A DNA stretch of 64,000 nucleotides from Mesorhizobium caraganae (GCF_016836705.1 NZ_JAFCGY010000029.1:1-64000); one strand, 5' to 3'. Positions 17,873 to 25,703 are shown, counted from the stretch's first letter. Numbers and translations: made by a program. Notes: a model not told the origin generated them from the letters alone.

Positions 17873-18184
17873 ATGTCGAAACGGCAGCTGTGGATTGCAC
17901 TGGTGCTGGTCTTCGGGACCTCACCCGTGCAGGCCGAAACCATTCAGGTCACCATCGACAAGCTCGTCTTTTCGCCAGCCACCGTCGAGGCAAAGGTCGG
18001 CGACACGATCAAGTGGGTGAACAAGGACGTGTTCGCCCACACGGCTACCGTCAAGGGTGGCTGGGAAGTGATGATCCCGCCGAAGGCAACAGCGAGCCTG
18101 ACCCTGCAGAAGGCGGAAGCGGTCGACTATTTCTGCCGCTTCCACCCCAACATGAAAGGTCATCTGGCGGTGACGGCGCCCTGA
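17873..18184 (+). CDS. Periplasmic cupredoxin (amicyanin/plastocyanin-like)
   Basis: A 103-residue precursor with a signal peptide ending in VQA at residue 21. The mature single cupredoxin domain keeps all type-1 copper ligands: His in FAHTATV, then Cys, His and Met in FCRFHPNMKG. Such proteins shuttle single electrons in the periplasm. Cotranscription with DUF4142 under the ECF promoter suggests a redox role in the sigma response. The last 25 bases overlap the convergent enoyl-CoA hydratase gene. Confidence 0.9.
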   Translation: MSKRQLWIALVLVFGTSPVQAETIQVTIDKLVFSPATVEAKVGDTIKWVNKDVFAHTATVKGGWEVMIPPKATASLTLQKAEAVDYFCRFHPNMKGHLAVTAP

Positions 18185-19044
18185 TCCCGTTCTGCAAGCC
18201 GGTCCTGCTGCGTTGACGCTCGCCTGGCTTCATCCGGCCGGGTGATGTGCGTCCACGAGCCGTCACAGCCCGGCTGGCGGCGTGCGATCCAGGCATCCAG
18301 CCCTTCGCGCAGATCAGCGGTCGGGGCCATGCAGGCGAACTGCTCGGCCTCGACCAGCAACCCCTCCGCTATGCTGTGGTTGAGGCCGCGCGCCACCGCG
18401 GTGAGGATCGCGGCAATTGCCGCCGGGGAGTGCGTGACGATGCGCCGGGCGAGATCGAGCGCGGCCGGCATCAGCTCCTCGTGCGGCACCACCTGGTTGA
18501 CGAGGCCGAGTTCGAGGGCGCGCGGCGGCGGGAACCAATCGCCGGTCAACAGCAGTTCGAGCGCCCGCTTGCGCCCTACCAGTCTCGGAAGCCGCTGCGT
18601 GCCACCGAAGGTGGGCGGCATTGCGAGGTTGATCTCAGGCTTGGCGAACAAGGCGCGGTCGCTGGCGATGGCGAGCGGCACGGCTTCGGTGATCTCGCAG
18701 CCGCCGCCAAAGGCGATGCCGTTGACGGCGGCTATGACAGGTTTGCGAAACGCTTCCAGCCTTGCCGTCAGCCGCTGTCCGCGCATGACGAAGTCGCGCA
18801 GCGCGACGTCGGCGCCGTTGGCCACGCTGCCCGAGAATTCATGGATGTCGCCGCCGGCGGAAAAGGCGCGCTCTCCTGCTCCGGTGAGGATGATGGCGCG
18901 GATGGCATCGTCGGTCTCGATCGCATCGAGGATCGCAAGCAGGCAATCGATCAGCGCATAGTTCAAGGCGTTGAGTTTTTCGGGGCGATTGAGTGTGAGG
19001 ATGGCGATCCCGTTGCGGGCCTCGGTCAGCACAAGTTCGGTCAT
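18160..19044 (-). CDS. Enoyl-CoA hydratase/isomerase family protein
   Basis: A 294-residue crotonase-fold protein. It contains ILTLNRPEKLNALNYALI at the N-terminus, the oxyanion-hole segment AFSAGGDIHEF, a second oxyanion residue in NGIAFGGGCEI, and FGGTQRLPRLVG. Usual members are about 260 residues; this one has a roughly 30-residue polar C-terminal tail (SWTHITRPDEARRAS onward) that runs into the convergent cupredoxin gene. Substrate is not predictable. Divergent from a TetR regulator across an 85-base region with an operator-like palindrome, so it is a likely target of that regulator. Confidence 0.85.
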   Translation of the reverse strand: MTELVLTEARNGIAILTLNRPEKLNALNYALIDCLLAILDAIETDDAIRAIILTGAGERAFSAGGDIHEFSGSVANGADVALRDFVMRGQRLTARLEAFRKPVIAAVNGIAFGGGCEITEAVPLAIASDRALFAKPEINLAMPPTFGGTQRLPRLVGRKRALELLLTGDWFPPPRALELGLVNQVVPHEELMPAALDLARRIVTHSPAAIAAILTAVARGLNHSIAEGLLVEAEQFACMAPTADLREGLDAWIARRQPGCDGSWTHITRPDEARRASTQQDRLAERDQGAVTAR

Positions 19045-19098
19045 GTCTGTTCCCTTCCCTTCGTTTGTCGACCGAAGTGGATCAGGTTTTCGATTGCA

Positions 19099-19122
19099 TG
19101 TATATTCACTAGGCGGTATACA
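19099..19122. promoter_or_regulatory. Palindromic operator between enoyl-CoA hydratase and tetR genes
   Basis: TGTATA (19099-19104) and TATACA (19117-19122) form an inverted repeat with a 12-base spacer, ending 7 bases before the regulator start. Size and position suit a TetR dimer site controlling both divergent genes. Confidence 0.6.
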
Positions 19123-19129
19123 TAGCATC

Positions 19130-19720
19130 ATGCCTGAAGCTGAAAGCTCGACCCGCAAACGCATTGTCGATGCCGCGACGAAGCTCTTCTATGCGGAAGG
19201 TATCGGCCGCGTCAGCGTCGACGCCATCGCCGAAAAAGCGGGGCTGACCAAACGGACGCTCTACTATCATTTCAAGAGCAAGGACGATCTGATCGCCGCC
19301 TACCTCGATGGCCGCGACCAGCCCAATCTGAAGCAGATGGCCGGCTGGTTCGAGACGGCCGAAGGCGGTGCCGACCGCAAGGTCGAAGCGATCTTCGCCA
19401 ATCTGGCGCGGGTGGCACGCCATCCCAAGTGGAAAGGATGCGGATTCCTGCGCACGGCCGCGGAGCTTGCCTCGATGCCCGGACACCCAGCGGTCAAGGC
19501 GGGGTCGCGACACAAGGCAAATTTCGAAAAATGGCTGGCGGCGGAACTGTCGGCCCACAGCATCGCAGCGCCGCATATGCTGGCGCGCGAGATCATGCTG
19601 CTGATGGACGGCGCCTTCTCCAGCATGCTGATCCACCACAACCCCGACTATATCAAGGCGGCCGGGCATGCCGCTGCAACGCTGGTTCGGGCACGGTTGG
19701 TGTCAGCGACCATCTCCTAG
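19130..19720 (+). CDS. TetR/AcrR family transcriptional regulator
   Basis: A 196-residue repressor. The N-terminal helix-turn-helix reads RKRIVDAATKLFYAEG, then VSVDAIAEKAGLTKRTLYYHFKSKDDL, matching the TetR profile. The C-terminal ligand domain includes KWKGCGFLRTAAEL and is typical of a subgroup near fatty-acid or redox genes. ATG 19130 was chosen; an upstream in-frame extension would run through the operator. Divergent from enoyl-CoA hydratase and convergent with the transporter, with which it shares a 4-base palindromic stop overlap (CTAG). Confidence 0.9.
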   Translation: MPEAESSTRKRIVDAATKLFYAEGIGRVSVDAIAEKAGLTKRTLYYHFKSKDDLIAAYLDGRDQPNLKQMAGWFETAEGGADRKVEAIFANLARVARHPKWKGCGFLRTAAELASMPGHPAVKAGSRHKANFEKWLAAELSAHSIAAPHMLAREIMLLMDGAFSSMLIHHNPDYIKAAGHAAATLVRARLVSATIS

Positions 19721-20943
19721 AAACCAACAGCCAGCCAAGCCGTGCCGGCAGCGAGGGTTAGCAGCGTTAGCGGCACGCCGACCTTGAAGAAAGCTGAGAA
19801 GGACAGCTGTTTGCCGGCGGCCCGCGCCTGCTCGGCGACGATCAAATTGGCGACCGAGCCGAGCAAGGTGAAATTGCCGGCCAGTGTCGAGCTCATCGCC
19901 ACCACCAGCCAGGCACGCTCCGGGTTTTCAAGGCCTGGTATGAACGGCCTCAACGCCAGCACCGCCGGAACATTGCTCATGATGTTGGAAAGCACAGCGG
20001 TGAAGCCGGACAGCCGCCAGACATCGTCCAGGCCAAGGTTCTTGGCGGAAGCAATGATATCAGGCGTCAGCAGTGTTTTCTCGGCGCCAGCCACGACAAT
20101 GAACAGGCCGGCGAACATGAACAGCAACGGGCCGTCAATCTCGCGGTAGATGCGTGACGGTTTGATGGCGCGGGTGAGCAGCAGGATGGCGCCGCCGATG
20201 AGTGCTGCCTTGGCTACCGGAACGCCGGCGAAGAACGCGACCGCCAGGCCTATGCAGACAATTACTGCCTTCAGCACCTGTCCGGGCAGCATGCGGCCGC
20301 GATAGACTTCCGGGCTGAGTTCGGCACTGCGCGCGAATTCGGTGCGGTAGACGACGCGCACGATGACGATAACGGCGACAAGGCCAAACAAGGCAACCGG
20401 CGCAAGCGCGGCCGAAAAGGCCGGATAGGAAATTCCCGACAGCGCGCCGATGACCATGTTCTGTGGATTGCCGGTGATGGTGGCGACGCTGCCGCAGTTG
20501 GATGCGGTGGCCGTGGCGATCAGATAGGGGATGGGATTGCGGTTGATGACGCGGGTGACGTGGACGACGATCGGCGCCATCACCAGGCAGATCGCGTCAT
20601 TGACCAGGAAGGCCGACAGCACGCCGGTCAGCAGCGTCACCATCACCAGGAGCATGAAAGGCGCGTGCGCGTGCTCGATGGCGTAGGCGCCGAGCGCCCG
20701 GAAGGCGCCCGAGACCTTCAGATGCGCCACCACGATCATCATGCCGAGCAGCAGCGTGATGGTGTCGAAGTTGATGGCGCGATAGGCATCTTCCATGCTG
20801 AGCGCGCCGATGGCGATCATCGCAGCACCGCCGAGCAAGGCGATCCCTGCCCGGTCGAGACGCAGGCCCGGGATGCGGCCGATGGCGACGCCGGCATAGG
20901 TCAGGATGAGGATCAGCAATGCCGCCGCGCCCATCAATGTCAT
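19717..20943 (-). CDS. ArsB/NhaD-type anion transporter (ion transporter superfamily)
   Basis: A 408-residue inner-membrane protein with about 10-11 hydrophobic segments. It shows the internal repeats of the IT superfamily: LLLGMMIVVAHLKVSGAF, a conserved FLVNDAICLVMAPIV, ATASNCGSVATITGNPQN and the mirrored C-terminal LSNIMSNVPAVLALRP and LAGNFTLLGSVANLIVAEQA. Relatives export arsenite or exchange Na+/H+ or carboxylates; no ars genes are nearby so the substrate is open. ATG 20943 has AGGATG upstream and is preferred over an in-frame TTG two codons earlier. Confidence 0.85.
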   Translation of the reverse strand: MTLMGAAALLILILTYAGVAIGRIPGLRLDRAGIALLGGAAMIAIGALSMEDAYRAINFDTITLLLGMMIVVAHLKVSGAFRALGAYAIEHAHAPFMLLVMVTLLTGVLSAFLVNDAICLVMAPIVVHVTRVINRNPIPYLIATATASNCGSVATITGNPQNMVIGALSGISYPAFSAALAPVALFGLVAVIVIVRVVYRTEFARSAELSPEVYRGRMLPGQVLKAVIVCIGLAVAFFAGVPVAKAALIGGAILLLTRAIKPSRIYREIDGPLLFMFAGLFIVVAGAEKTLLTPDIIASAKNLGLDDVWRLSGFTAVLSNIMSNVPAVLALRPFIPGLENPERAWLVVAMSSTLAGNFTLLGSVANLIVAEQARAAGKQLSFSAFFKVGVPLTLLTLAAGTAWLAVGF

Positions 20944-21248
20944 TGGCAAATCATCCTGTTCAAATAAACCGACGCCGGAACGGATCCTTCCCGCTCACGT
21001 CTTCAGCCATGCAGCTTTTAGCGTCGCCCCAGAAAAGCGAAAGCGTCCATGGAGATCCGAGTGTGAAAATTGGCGGGCAAATCGTGGTGCGGAGAGCAAA
21101 CGGAGCGAGCCATCTGTGGCGGGTCCCCGCACGTGACAGACCATCGCGAAACTCCGCCGTCGCCTCGTTCGTGACTTATATGGTTAAGTTCTAATTCAGG
21201 CTTTTCGGATATAGATGGCGTAGCCGTATTTCGGCCTGGGGTTTCCAG

Positions 21249-21464
21249 ATGGGCCAGAGTCTTGAGAGAGAGTGCCGCGCTTCGGAGAGGGAAAATCTGC
21301 TGACCCGCCCGATGGAATGTCCGCTCTGCCGCGGCGCCCGCAAGATCTTTGTCTGCGCAAGATGGATGGGTTCGAACGGTCATTGCTGCCCCGGGGGAAC
21401 CCACCGGCTCAGCTGCCCGGGCCACAGTGTCGTATGCCTGGAGTGCGGTGAAGGGGAATTTTGA
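21249..21464 (+). CDS. Small cysteine-rich putative zinc-binding protein
   Basis: A 71-residue frame with nine cysteines in its last 62 residues, including ECPLCRG, CCPGG and VVCLECGEG. The CxxCxG and CxxC pairs resemble the zinc ribbons of DnaJ-type or reductase-associated small proteins. No family was recognised. A GGGG run at 21239-21242 may serve the ATG; a second ATG at 21312 begins the cysteine-rich part. The 300 bases before it (20944-21248) hold nothing I can support as a gene. Confidence 0.4.
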   Translation: MGQSLERECRASERENLLTRPMECPLCRGARKIFVCARWMGSNGHCCPGGTHRLSCPGHSVVCLECGEGEF

Positions 21465-21523
21465 GCGGAACGGTCAACCCCCAGGGACACCCAGAAATTC
21501 CCGTTCAAAAGTCCCGGAAACGC

Positions 21524-21555
21524 AAAAAGCCCGCCCCGGCGAACCGGAGCGGGCT
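21524..21555 (-). terminator. Terminator for the ribbon-helix-helix gene
   Basis: On the minus strand AGCCCGC and GCGGGCT flank an inner CCGG pair with a TTCG loop, followed by TTTTTG. It lies 43 bases past the minus-strand gene ending at 21598. Confidence 0.85.
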
Positions 21556-21597
21556 TGCAACCATGATAGCGGCAGTTTCAGATGAAGCGACTGGTTG

Positions 21598-21843
21598 TTA
21601 GTCGCCAGGTTGTTCGCCCGACGATCCGTCCCCATTCGCACTGCGTAGAATTCCAAAGTCCTGCGACTTCACTCCTTGCCCGGCTGTCAGGAATCCGTCC
21701 GCGTCCAGACCGCGCCGCAGCAATTCCCGCACCGCGGCCGAACGGCTTGGCATACGCTTTTCAAAGCGCCAATTTTCCAAGGCAGACAATTCCTCGGCCG
21801 TCAGCATGATCTGCAGTCGCTCGGGTCGTTCCAACTCGGCCAT
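21598..21843 (-). CDS. Ribbon-helix-helix-type small DNA-binding protein
   Basis: An 81-residue protein whose first 45 residues fit the RHH pattern: a short strand ERLQIMLTAEEL, helix ALENWRFEKRMPS, and the second helix SRSAAVRELLRRGLDAD. The tail is polar and probably disordered. RHH proteins are autoregulating repressors, often antitoxins, but no toxin gene is adjacent. Upstream, an inverted repeat GTTAGT-N9-ACTAAC (21880-21900) is a plausible autoregulatory operator. Has its own terminator, so it is a single-gene unit. Confidence 0.7.
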   Translation of the reverse strand: MAELERPERLQIMLTAEELSALENWRFEKRMPSRSAAVRELLRRGLDADGFLTAGQGVKSQDFGILRSANGDGSSGEQPGD

Positions 21844-21879
21844 TCGCGCCTCCAATCGCTTGGACCAGAAATACCATGA

Positions 21880-21900
21880 GTTAGTATGTGTCACACTAAC
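21880..21900. promoter_or_regulatory. Operator-like inverted repeat upstream of the RHH gene
   Basis: GTTAGT and ACTAAC in inverted orientation with a 9-base spacer, 37 bases upstream of the RHH start. A further ACTAAC occurs at 22009-22014 in the same divergent region. Confidence 0.5.
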
Positions 21901-22116
21901 AGTACAGTTAGGGGTCTCCGCATAGCGCGTCAAGAGCGACCGATAGGCAGGTCACACTCAAGACGTGCTATGATAATGAAGCGTCGATTGCGCAACCAAC
22001 GCTCTATACTAACTGATTGATTTGTATGGTGATTTTCAATATTTTCCTTGTCATTTGAAAATACCAGGCGCATCTTGTTTCGTGAGGGACAGCCCACTCC
22101 TGGAAAGGAGGCTTCC

Positions 22117-22404
22117 ATGCGTTACGGATATTCGGCCCAATTAAGAGAAGACCTCAATTCACGGGTTCTGGCCGCCCTACGCTCCCATGGAATGGTCAAC
22201 ATCGCCGTGGTTGCCGAAGAAGTGCGATTGCGCAATCTTGACGAGAACCTCGCTCTCGAAGACGTCGAGTTGCTTGTGATGCAGGTGGCCCAACTCTACG
22301 GCGCAGCGATGGAACTCGATGGCCTGGCCGCCGTCGAGGCGGCGCGATTTACATCGCTTCCCAACATTCGGCGAGAACTGTCTGGCATTGACAGTCTTGG
22401 ATAA
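22117..22404 (+). CDS. Hypothetical small protein
   Basis: A 95-residue, mostly helical protein with no recognised domain. Segments such as NSRVLAALRSHGMVNIAVVAEEVRLRN and ALEDVELLVMQVAQLYGAA suggest alternating amphipathic helices. A strong ribosome site (GGAAAGGAGG, about 8 bases before the ATG) decides the start; an in-frame upstream extension is unsupported. Lies in an AT-richer pocket divergent from the RHH gene, a setting common for accessory genes. Confidence 0.7.
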   Translation: MRYGYSAQLREDLNSRVLAALRSHGMVNIAVVAEEVRLRNLDENLALEDVELLVMQVAQLYGAAMELDGLAAVEAARFTSLPNIRRELSGIDSLG

Positions 22405-22471
22405 CCGCACCGCGCCGCCTGCCCTGTTACAGGGATAAGGCGTGGCCGCCGACGCGACCCACGCATCTTTG

Positions 22472-23887
22472 TCAATCGAGTACGATGTCGGCGAGAGAGG
22501 CTTGAACGGAGCGTAGCGGTGCTTCGAGCGTCCAGACAAAACCTTGTTCCCTGAAGTCCATCAGTCCGATGCCGCCGAGCGCCTGTGGTGCAACCCGCTT
22601 GAGGACGACAGATCCAAAACCGCGGTGCGTGGTCCCCCCCAGGCTCGGCCCGTCAAGCTCACGCCATATCAGGCGAAAGATATCGGTGCCGTTGGCTCCC
22701 GGTGTCGCACTCCATTCGATTTCGACACGTCCGCGGTGGCGCGACAGCGCTCCGTGCTTTGCCGAATTGGTGGCCAGCTCATGGAAGGCGATGCCCAGAT
22801 ACTGGACGGCATTTGGCTGAAGTGTGATCGCCGGTCCTGCCACCGACAGACGATCGGGCTCCGCGAACGCTTTGAGCTGCGCCTGGATCAGGTCGCCGAC
22901 CGTGGCGCCCCGCCATTCCGCGTCGACCAGGAGATCATGGGATTGCGAAAGCGCCGTGATGCGCTCTCGCACCTGTTCAAGGAAAGCTGCCGGCGTGCCC
23001 GCCGATTTGCTGGTTTCGCGGATCATCGAAATGATCACCGAGTATTGGTTCTTCACGCGATGGTTGACTTCGCGCATAAGCAGACGGATACGTCCCTCGC
23101 TCTCCTTGTGGGAACTGATGTCGCGCGCGATCTTGGAAGCTCCGATGATCCGCCCAATGCCGTCGCGGATCGGCGAGATGGTCAGCGATACCGGGACGAG
23201 GCTGCCGCTCTTGCGCATGCGCACGGTTTCATATGATGGCACGCGCTCGCCGGCGCGTATGCGGGAGATGATCGAGGCCTCCTCGCCGAGGCGATCGAAC
23301 GGAATGAGCATCGTTACCGGCTGGCCGATCGCCTCGGCCGGCGTATAGCCGAACAAATGTTCGGCGGCATCGTTCCAACTAGTGATGATGCCGTTGATGT
23401 CCTTCGAAACGATCGCGTCCATGGACGACTCGACAATCGCGGCAAGTCGCATGCGGGCCTCGTCGGCCTGCGTCTGCGTGCGCATATCGAGCAAGGTGTT
23501 GATGGCGCCGATAATGTTGCCCGATTCGTCGCGAAGCAGGCGCGGGTGGGCTTTGAATGGAATGAGTTCGCCGTCCGGCCGCTCCGCAATCGCTTGATCC
23601 CACGGGATATCGCGTCCTTCAAGCATGGAGATTGCCATTGGGCACTCGCCATGCGCCATCGGCCGGCCATCGAGATGTCGCAGCTTCCAGGAGCCGCACC
23701 AAAGGTCTCTGCCTATTACAGGACGGTGCCCCCACAGATCAGCCGCGGCCTCATTGAAGAACGTGATGCGGCCCTGTGTGTCGATGGTGTAGACGGCAAC
23801 GGGCAACGCTTCCAACAAATGGGCAGCGGAGACTCCTGGAATTCCAGGCTCCAGCTGTTGGACGACATCAGCATATTCCCCTGCCAC
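22472..23887 (-). CDS. PAS-PAS HWE-family sensor histidine kinase
   Basis: A 471-residue cytoplasmic kinase without membrane segments. It has two PAS domains (residues about 20-135 and 145-260; GRITFFNEAAADLWGH and GIITSWNDAAEHLFGY) and an HWE-type catalytic core. The phospho-acceptor is His276 in REVNHRVKNQ. The N-box is HELATNSAKHGALS, the family WRE tripeptide is present in LIWRELDGP, and the glycine motif is GFGSVVLKR. HWE kinases often feed the alphaproteobacterial PhyR-EcfG general stress pathway or light/redox sensing; no response regulator is adjacent, so the partner is unknown. Confidence 0.92.
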   Translation of the reverse strand: MAGEYADVVQQLEPGIPGVSAAHLLEALPVAVYTIDTQGRITFFNEAAADLWGHRPVIGRDLWCGSWKLRHLDGRPMAHGECPMAISMLEGRDIPWDQAIAERPDGELIPFKAHPRLLRDESGNIIGAINTLLDMRTQTQADEARMRLAAIVESSMDAIVSKDINGIITSWNDAAEHLFGYTPAEAIGQPVTMLIPFDRLGEEASIISRIRAGERVPSYETVRMRKSGSLVPVSLTISPIRDGIGRIIGASKIARDISSHKESEGRIRLLMREVNHRVKNQYSVIISMIRETSKSAGTPAAFLEQVRERITALSQSHDLLVDAEWRGATVGDLIQAQLKAFAEPDRLSVAGPAITLQPNAVQYLGIAFHELATNSAKHGALSRHRGRVEIEWSATPGANGTDIFRLIWRELDGPSLGGTTHRGFGSVVLKRVAPQALGGIGLMDFREQGFVWTLEAPLRSVQASLADIVLD

Positions 23888-24079
23888 GAATTCCCCTACA
23901 CGCTCGATTTTTGCAGCTTGCTGCCACAGCTGAAATGCACGCGCGAGGTTTCGGTTCCCGTCGCACCCTCAGAGCGACCGTCGTTCTCCTGCGGAAGGGC
24001 GATTGCCTACGCGGGCGGCGTCGATTTCGGGGCTCGCGCAAAACGCCGACCACCAAGCGCAACCCAGGTCAACTTTGTC

Positions 24080-24104
24080 GGAACCTTCGTCAACCCGAGC
24101 GGTT
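24080..24104 (+). promoter_or_regulatory. EcfG-like promoter (GGAAC-N16-GGTT)
   Basis: GGAAC at 24080-24084 and GGTT at 24101-24104 with a 16-base spacer, about 45 bases before the exported small protein gene. The form fits the general-stress sigma promoter of alphaproteobacteria with one deviation in the -10 box. Confidence 0.5.
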
Positions 24105-24150
24105 CCCCCTAGGTCGCAATGCGGCGAGTTTCGAAAAATGGAGAAACACC

Positions 24151-24447
24151 ATGTTTATGAAAATCCTTGCAGCTTCAGCCCTTACCGTCGGTCTGGCGAC
24201 CTCGGCGATGGCGCAGAGCGCTGACGGTGGTGGCAGCGGCAAATCGGTTGTGGTCACGCCCGATCCGGCCGATCCCAACGCCGTTGATCCGAGCGCAACC
24301 TACAGCACCAACGGCATGAACGGCGCGCCAAACTCGAATGCCGATGAAAACTGTGCCGCCAGCCCGCAGGGCGCCCAGCCCGACGCCAACGCTAAGTCAC
24401 CGGGAACTGTGTCGCCAACGGTGAACGACAACAATTGCGGCAAGTAA
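24151..24447 (+). CDS. Small exported low-complexity protein
   Basis: A 98-residue precursor with a signal peptide (KILAASALTVGLATSAMAQS, cleaved near residue 22). The mature part is rich in Gly, Asn, Pro, Ser and Asp (VTPDPADPNAVDPSATYS) and has two Cys residues (DENCAAS and DNNCGK) that could form a disulfide. Resembles small secreted rhizobial proteins of unknown role. GGAG precedes the ATG. Preceded by an EcfG-like promoter and followed by a stem-loop at 24468-24496. Confidence 0.75.
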   Translation: MFMKILAASALTVGLATSAMAQSADGGGSGKSVVVTPDPADPNAVDPSATYSTNGMNGAPNSNADENCAASPQGAQPDANAKSPGTVSPTVNDNNCGK

Positions 24448-24467
24448 GCTGCGATCGCCATCAGCTT

Positions 24468-24496
24468 AAGGCCGCGGAACGGAATTTCGCGGCCTT
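24468..24496 (+). terminator. Stem-loop after the small exported protein gene
   Basis: Perfect 9-bp stem AAGGCCGCG/CGCGGCCTT with an 11-base loop, 20 bases after the stop, followed by the weakly T-rich TTGCTGTT. Likely a transcription end for the upstream gene, but the T-tract is poor. Confidence 0.55.
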
Positions 24497-24525
24497 GCTG
24501 TTAACCGGTCAGCCTCGCACCGACA

Positions 24526-24550
24526 GGAACCAATCAACAGCGAGAGCGTT
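24526..24550 (+). promoter_or_regulatory. EcfG-like promoter (GGAAC-N16-CGTT)
   Basis: GGAAC (24526-24530) and CGTT (24547-24550) with a 16-base spacer match the consensus of the general-stress sigma factor EcfG. It sits 46 bases before a small membrane protein gene. Confidence 0.65.
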
Positions 24551-24596
24551 TGCCGCTGCGTACTTTGTTCAGACCTAGCCAAACGGAGTGAGGGAC

Positions 24597-24764
24597 ATGG
24601 CTTCATCGCTACTTATCGGCATTCTGATCACCTTTCTGGTGATCATCCTTGTGCTCTATCTCGTTCAGCGCCTGCCTCTCGACGGCCGCACGAGACAGAT
24701 CGCGCAGATCGTTGTCATCATTATCGGCATCATTTCGTTGCTGAAATATCTGGCGGTGTTCTAG
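24597..24764 (+). CDS. Small two-helix membrane protein (Thivi_2564-like)
   Basis: A 55-residue protein with two hydrophobic helices (LLIGILITFLVIILVLYLV and IAQIVVIIIGIISLLKYL) joined by a polar RLPLDGRTRQ loop. The layout and loop match small membrane proteins annotated elsewhere as the Thivi_2564 family; function unknown. GGAGTGAGGGAC gives a ribosome site. Driven by an EcfG-like promoter, and followed 13 bases later by an exported protein gene, so the two may form a stress-induced operon. Confidence 0.8.
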   Translation: MASSLLIGILITFLVIILVLYLVQRLPLDGRTRQIAQIVVIIIGIISLLKYLAVF

Positions 24765-24777
24765 AATAAGGACCGCT

Positions 24778-25071
24778 ATGAGATTCCAAAGGCTCGTATG
24801 GATCGTCGGAACAGCGTTGTTTGTCGCAACAACCACGGCCTACGCTCGACCGGACACGCGAACGATGACCTGCGAGGAGACACAGCGCCTGATCCAGAGC
24901 CATCACTCGGCCGTGCTGACGACAGGCCGCAACACTTACGATCGCTACGTTCGTCAATTTGGCAACGACTGCGACTGGCCGGAGGTGCCGGTTGCCGCCT
25001 CCGCTCCAACACGTGATGGACAATGCCGCGTCTATTGGTGCCGGGAGCCGGTGTTCGACTTCCCGAACTGA
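24778..25071 (+). CDS. Small exported cysteine-containing protein
   Basis: A 97-residue precursor with a signal peptide (VWIVGTALFVATTTAYA, cleaved near residue 23). The mature part, ARPDTRTMTCEETQRLIQSH, then LTTGRNTYDRYVRQFGNDC and QCRVYWCREP, has four Cys residues likely paired in disulfides. This pattern recurs in rhizobial secreted proteins without known function. Starts 13 bases after the small membrane protein stop with AAGGA nearby, so probably cotranscribed. Confidence 0.8.
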   Translation: MRFQRLVWIVGTALFVATTTAYARPDTRTMTCEETQRLIQSHHSAVLTTGRNTYDRYVRQFGNDCDWPEVPVAASAPTRDGQCRVYWCREPVFDFPN

Positions 25072-25204
25072 CGGAGCCAACTGCGCGCGCCAGCAAATGC
25101 ACTGCGCGAGGCAACGCGGAACCCTTGCGCTCCGCGTGAATTGATTCTGCGCATGGCGCTGCGAGGTGTAGCGGTGTGATGCCCAACAAGACGGAGGAGC
25201 GGTC

Positions 25205-25663
25205 ATGCCCAATGATACAAGGCGAAGCGGCAGCTGCCTTTGCGGCGGCATCCAGTTTTCGGTGACGGGAGATCCCTTTCGGATTGGCCTTTGCCATTGC
25301 AAGGACTGCCGCAAGGCCAGTGGGTCGACTTTTTCGGCGTTCGCGGTGTGGCCGCTCGAGGCGTTTGAAACGACGGGTATCGTCAGCAGCTATGGCGACA
25401 GAAGCTTTTGTCCAACCTGCGGCGGCCGGGTCCCGCTGGTTCGTGAGAACGAGGTGGAGGTGACAATTGGCAGCCTCGATGAGGTCCCCACCGAAGGACT
25501 GGAGCCCAGCTATGAGCTGTGGATCAACCGCCGCGAACACTGGTTGCAACCATTGCCCGGCGCCCGGCAGTTCGAGCATGACCGGGTGGAAGACGGGTCG
25601 ACAAATGATGGCCTGACAGCTGAACCGGTTTCTGAAGGCGCTGAAACGCCGTTATCTGCGTAG
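25205..25663 (+). CDS. GFA family protein (glutathione-dependent formaldehyde-activating fold)
   Basis: A 152-residue zinc-binding protein of the Mss4-like GFA family. Zn ligands are visible as GSCLCGGIQF, the CHCKDCRKASGS motif and FCPTCGG. Founding members were thought to speed glutathione-formaldehyde adduct formation, but most family members are uncharacterised. The C-terminal 25 residues are an acidic tail beyond the usual domain. GGAGGAGCG lies before the ATG. Downstream is a GC stem-loop (25704-25732). Confidence 0.88.
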   Translation: MPNDTRRSGSCLCGGIQFSVTGDPFRIGLCHCKDCRKASGSTFSAFAVWPLEAFETTGIVSSYGDRSFCPTCGGRVPLVRENEVEVTIGSLDEVPTEGLEPSYELWINRREHWLQPLPGARQFEHDRVEDGSTNDGLTAEPVSEGAETPLSA

Positions 25664-25703
25664 TGTACGCATCGCAGAACCTAGCCAGTCGAAGCGCAAA
25701 AAG

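Noticed and set aside
20977..21001. GGAAC-N16-CGTC as another EcfG promoter
   Set aside because: The -10 box departs from the CGTT form and no gene follows within 240 bases.
20950..21425. Several open frames on both strands, up to 135 codons, between the transporter and the Cys-rich gene
   Set aside because: No ribosome sites, no protein-like composition, mutually overlapping. Only the 71-residue Cys-rich frame was kept, at low confidence.
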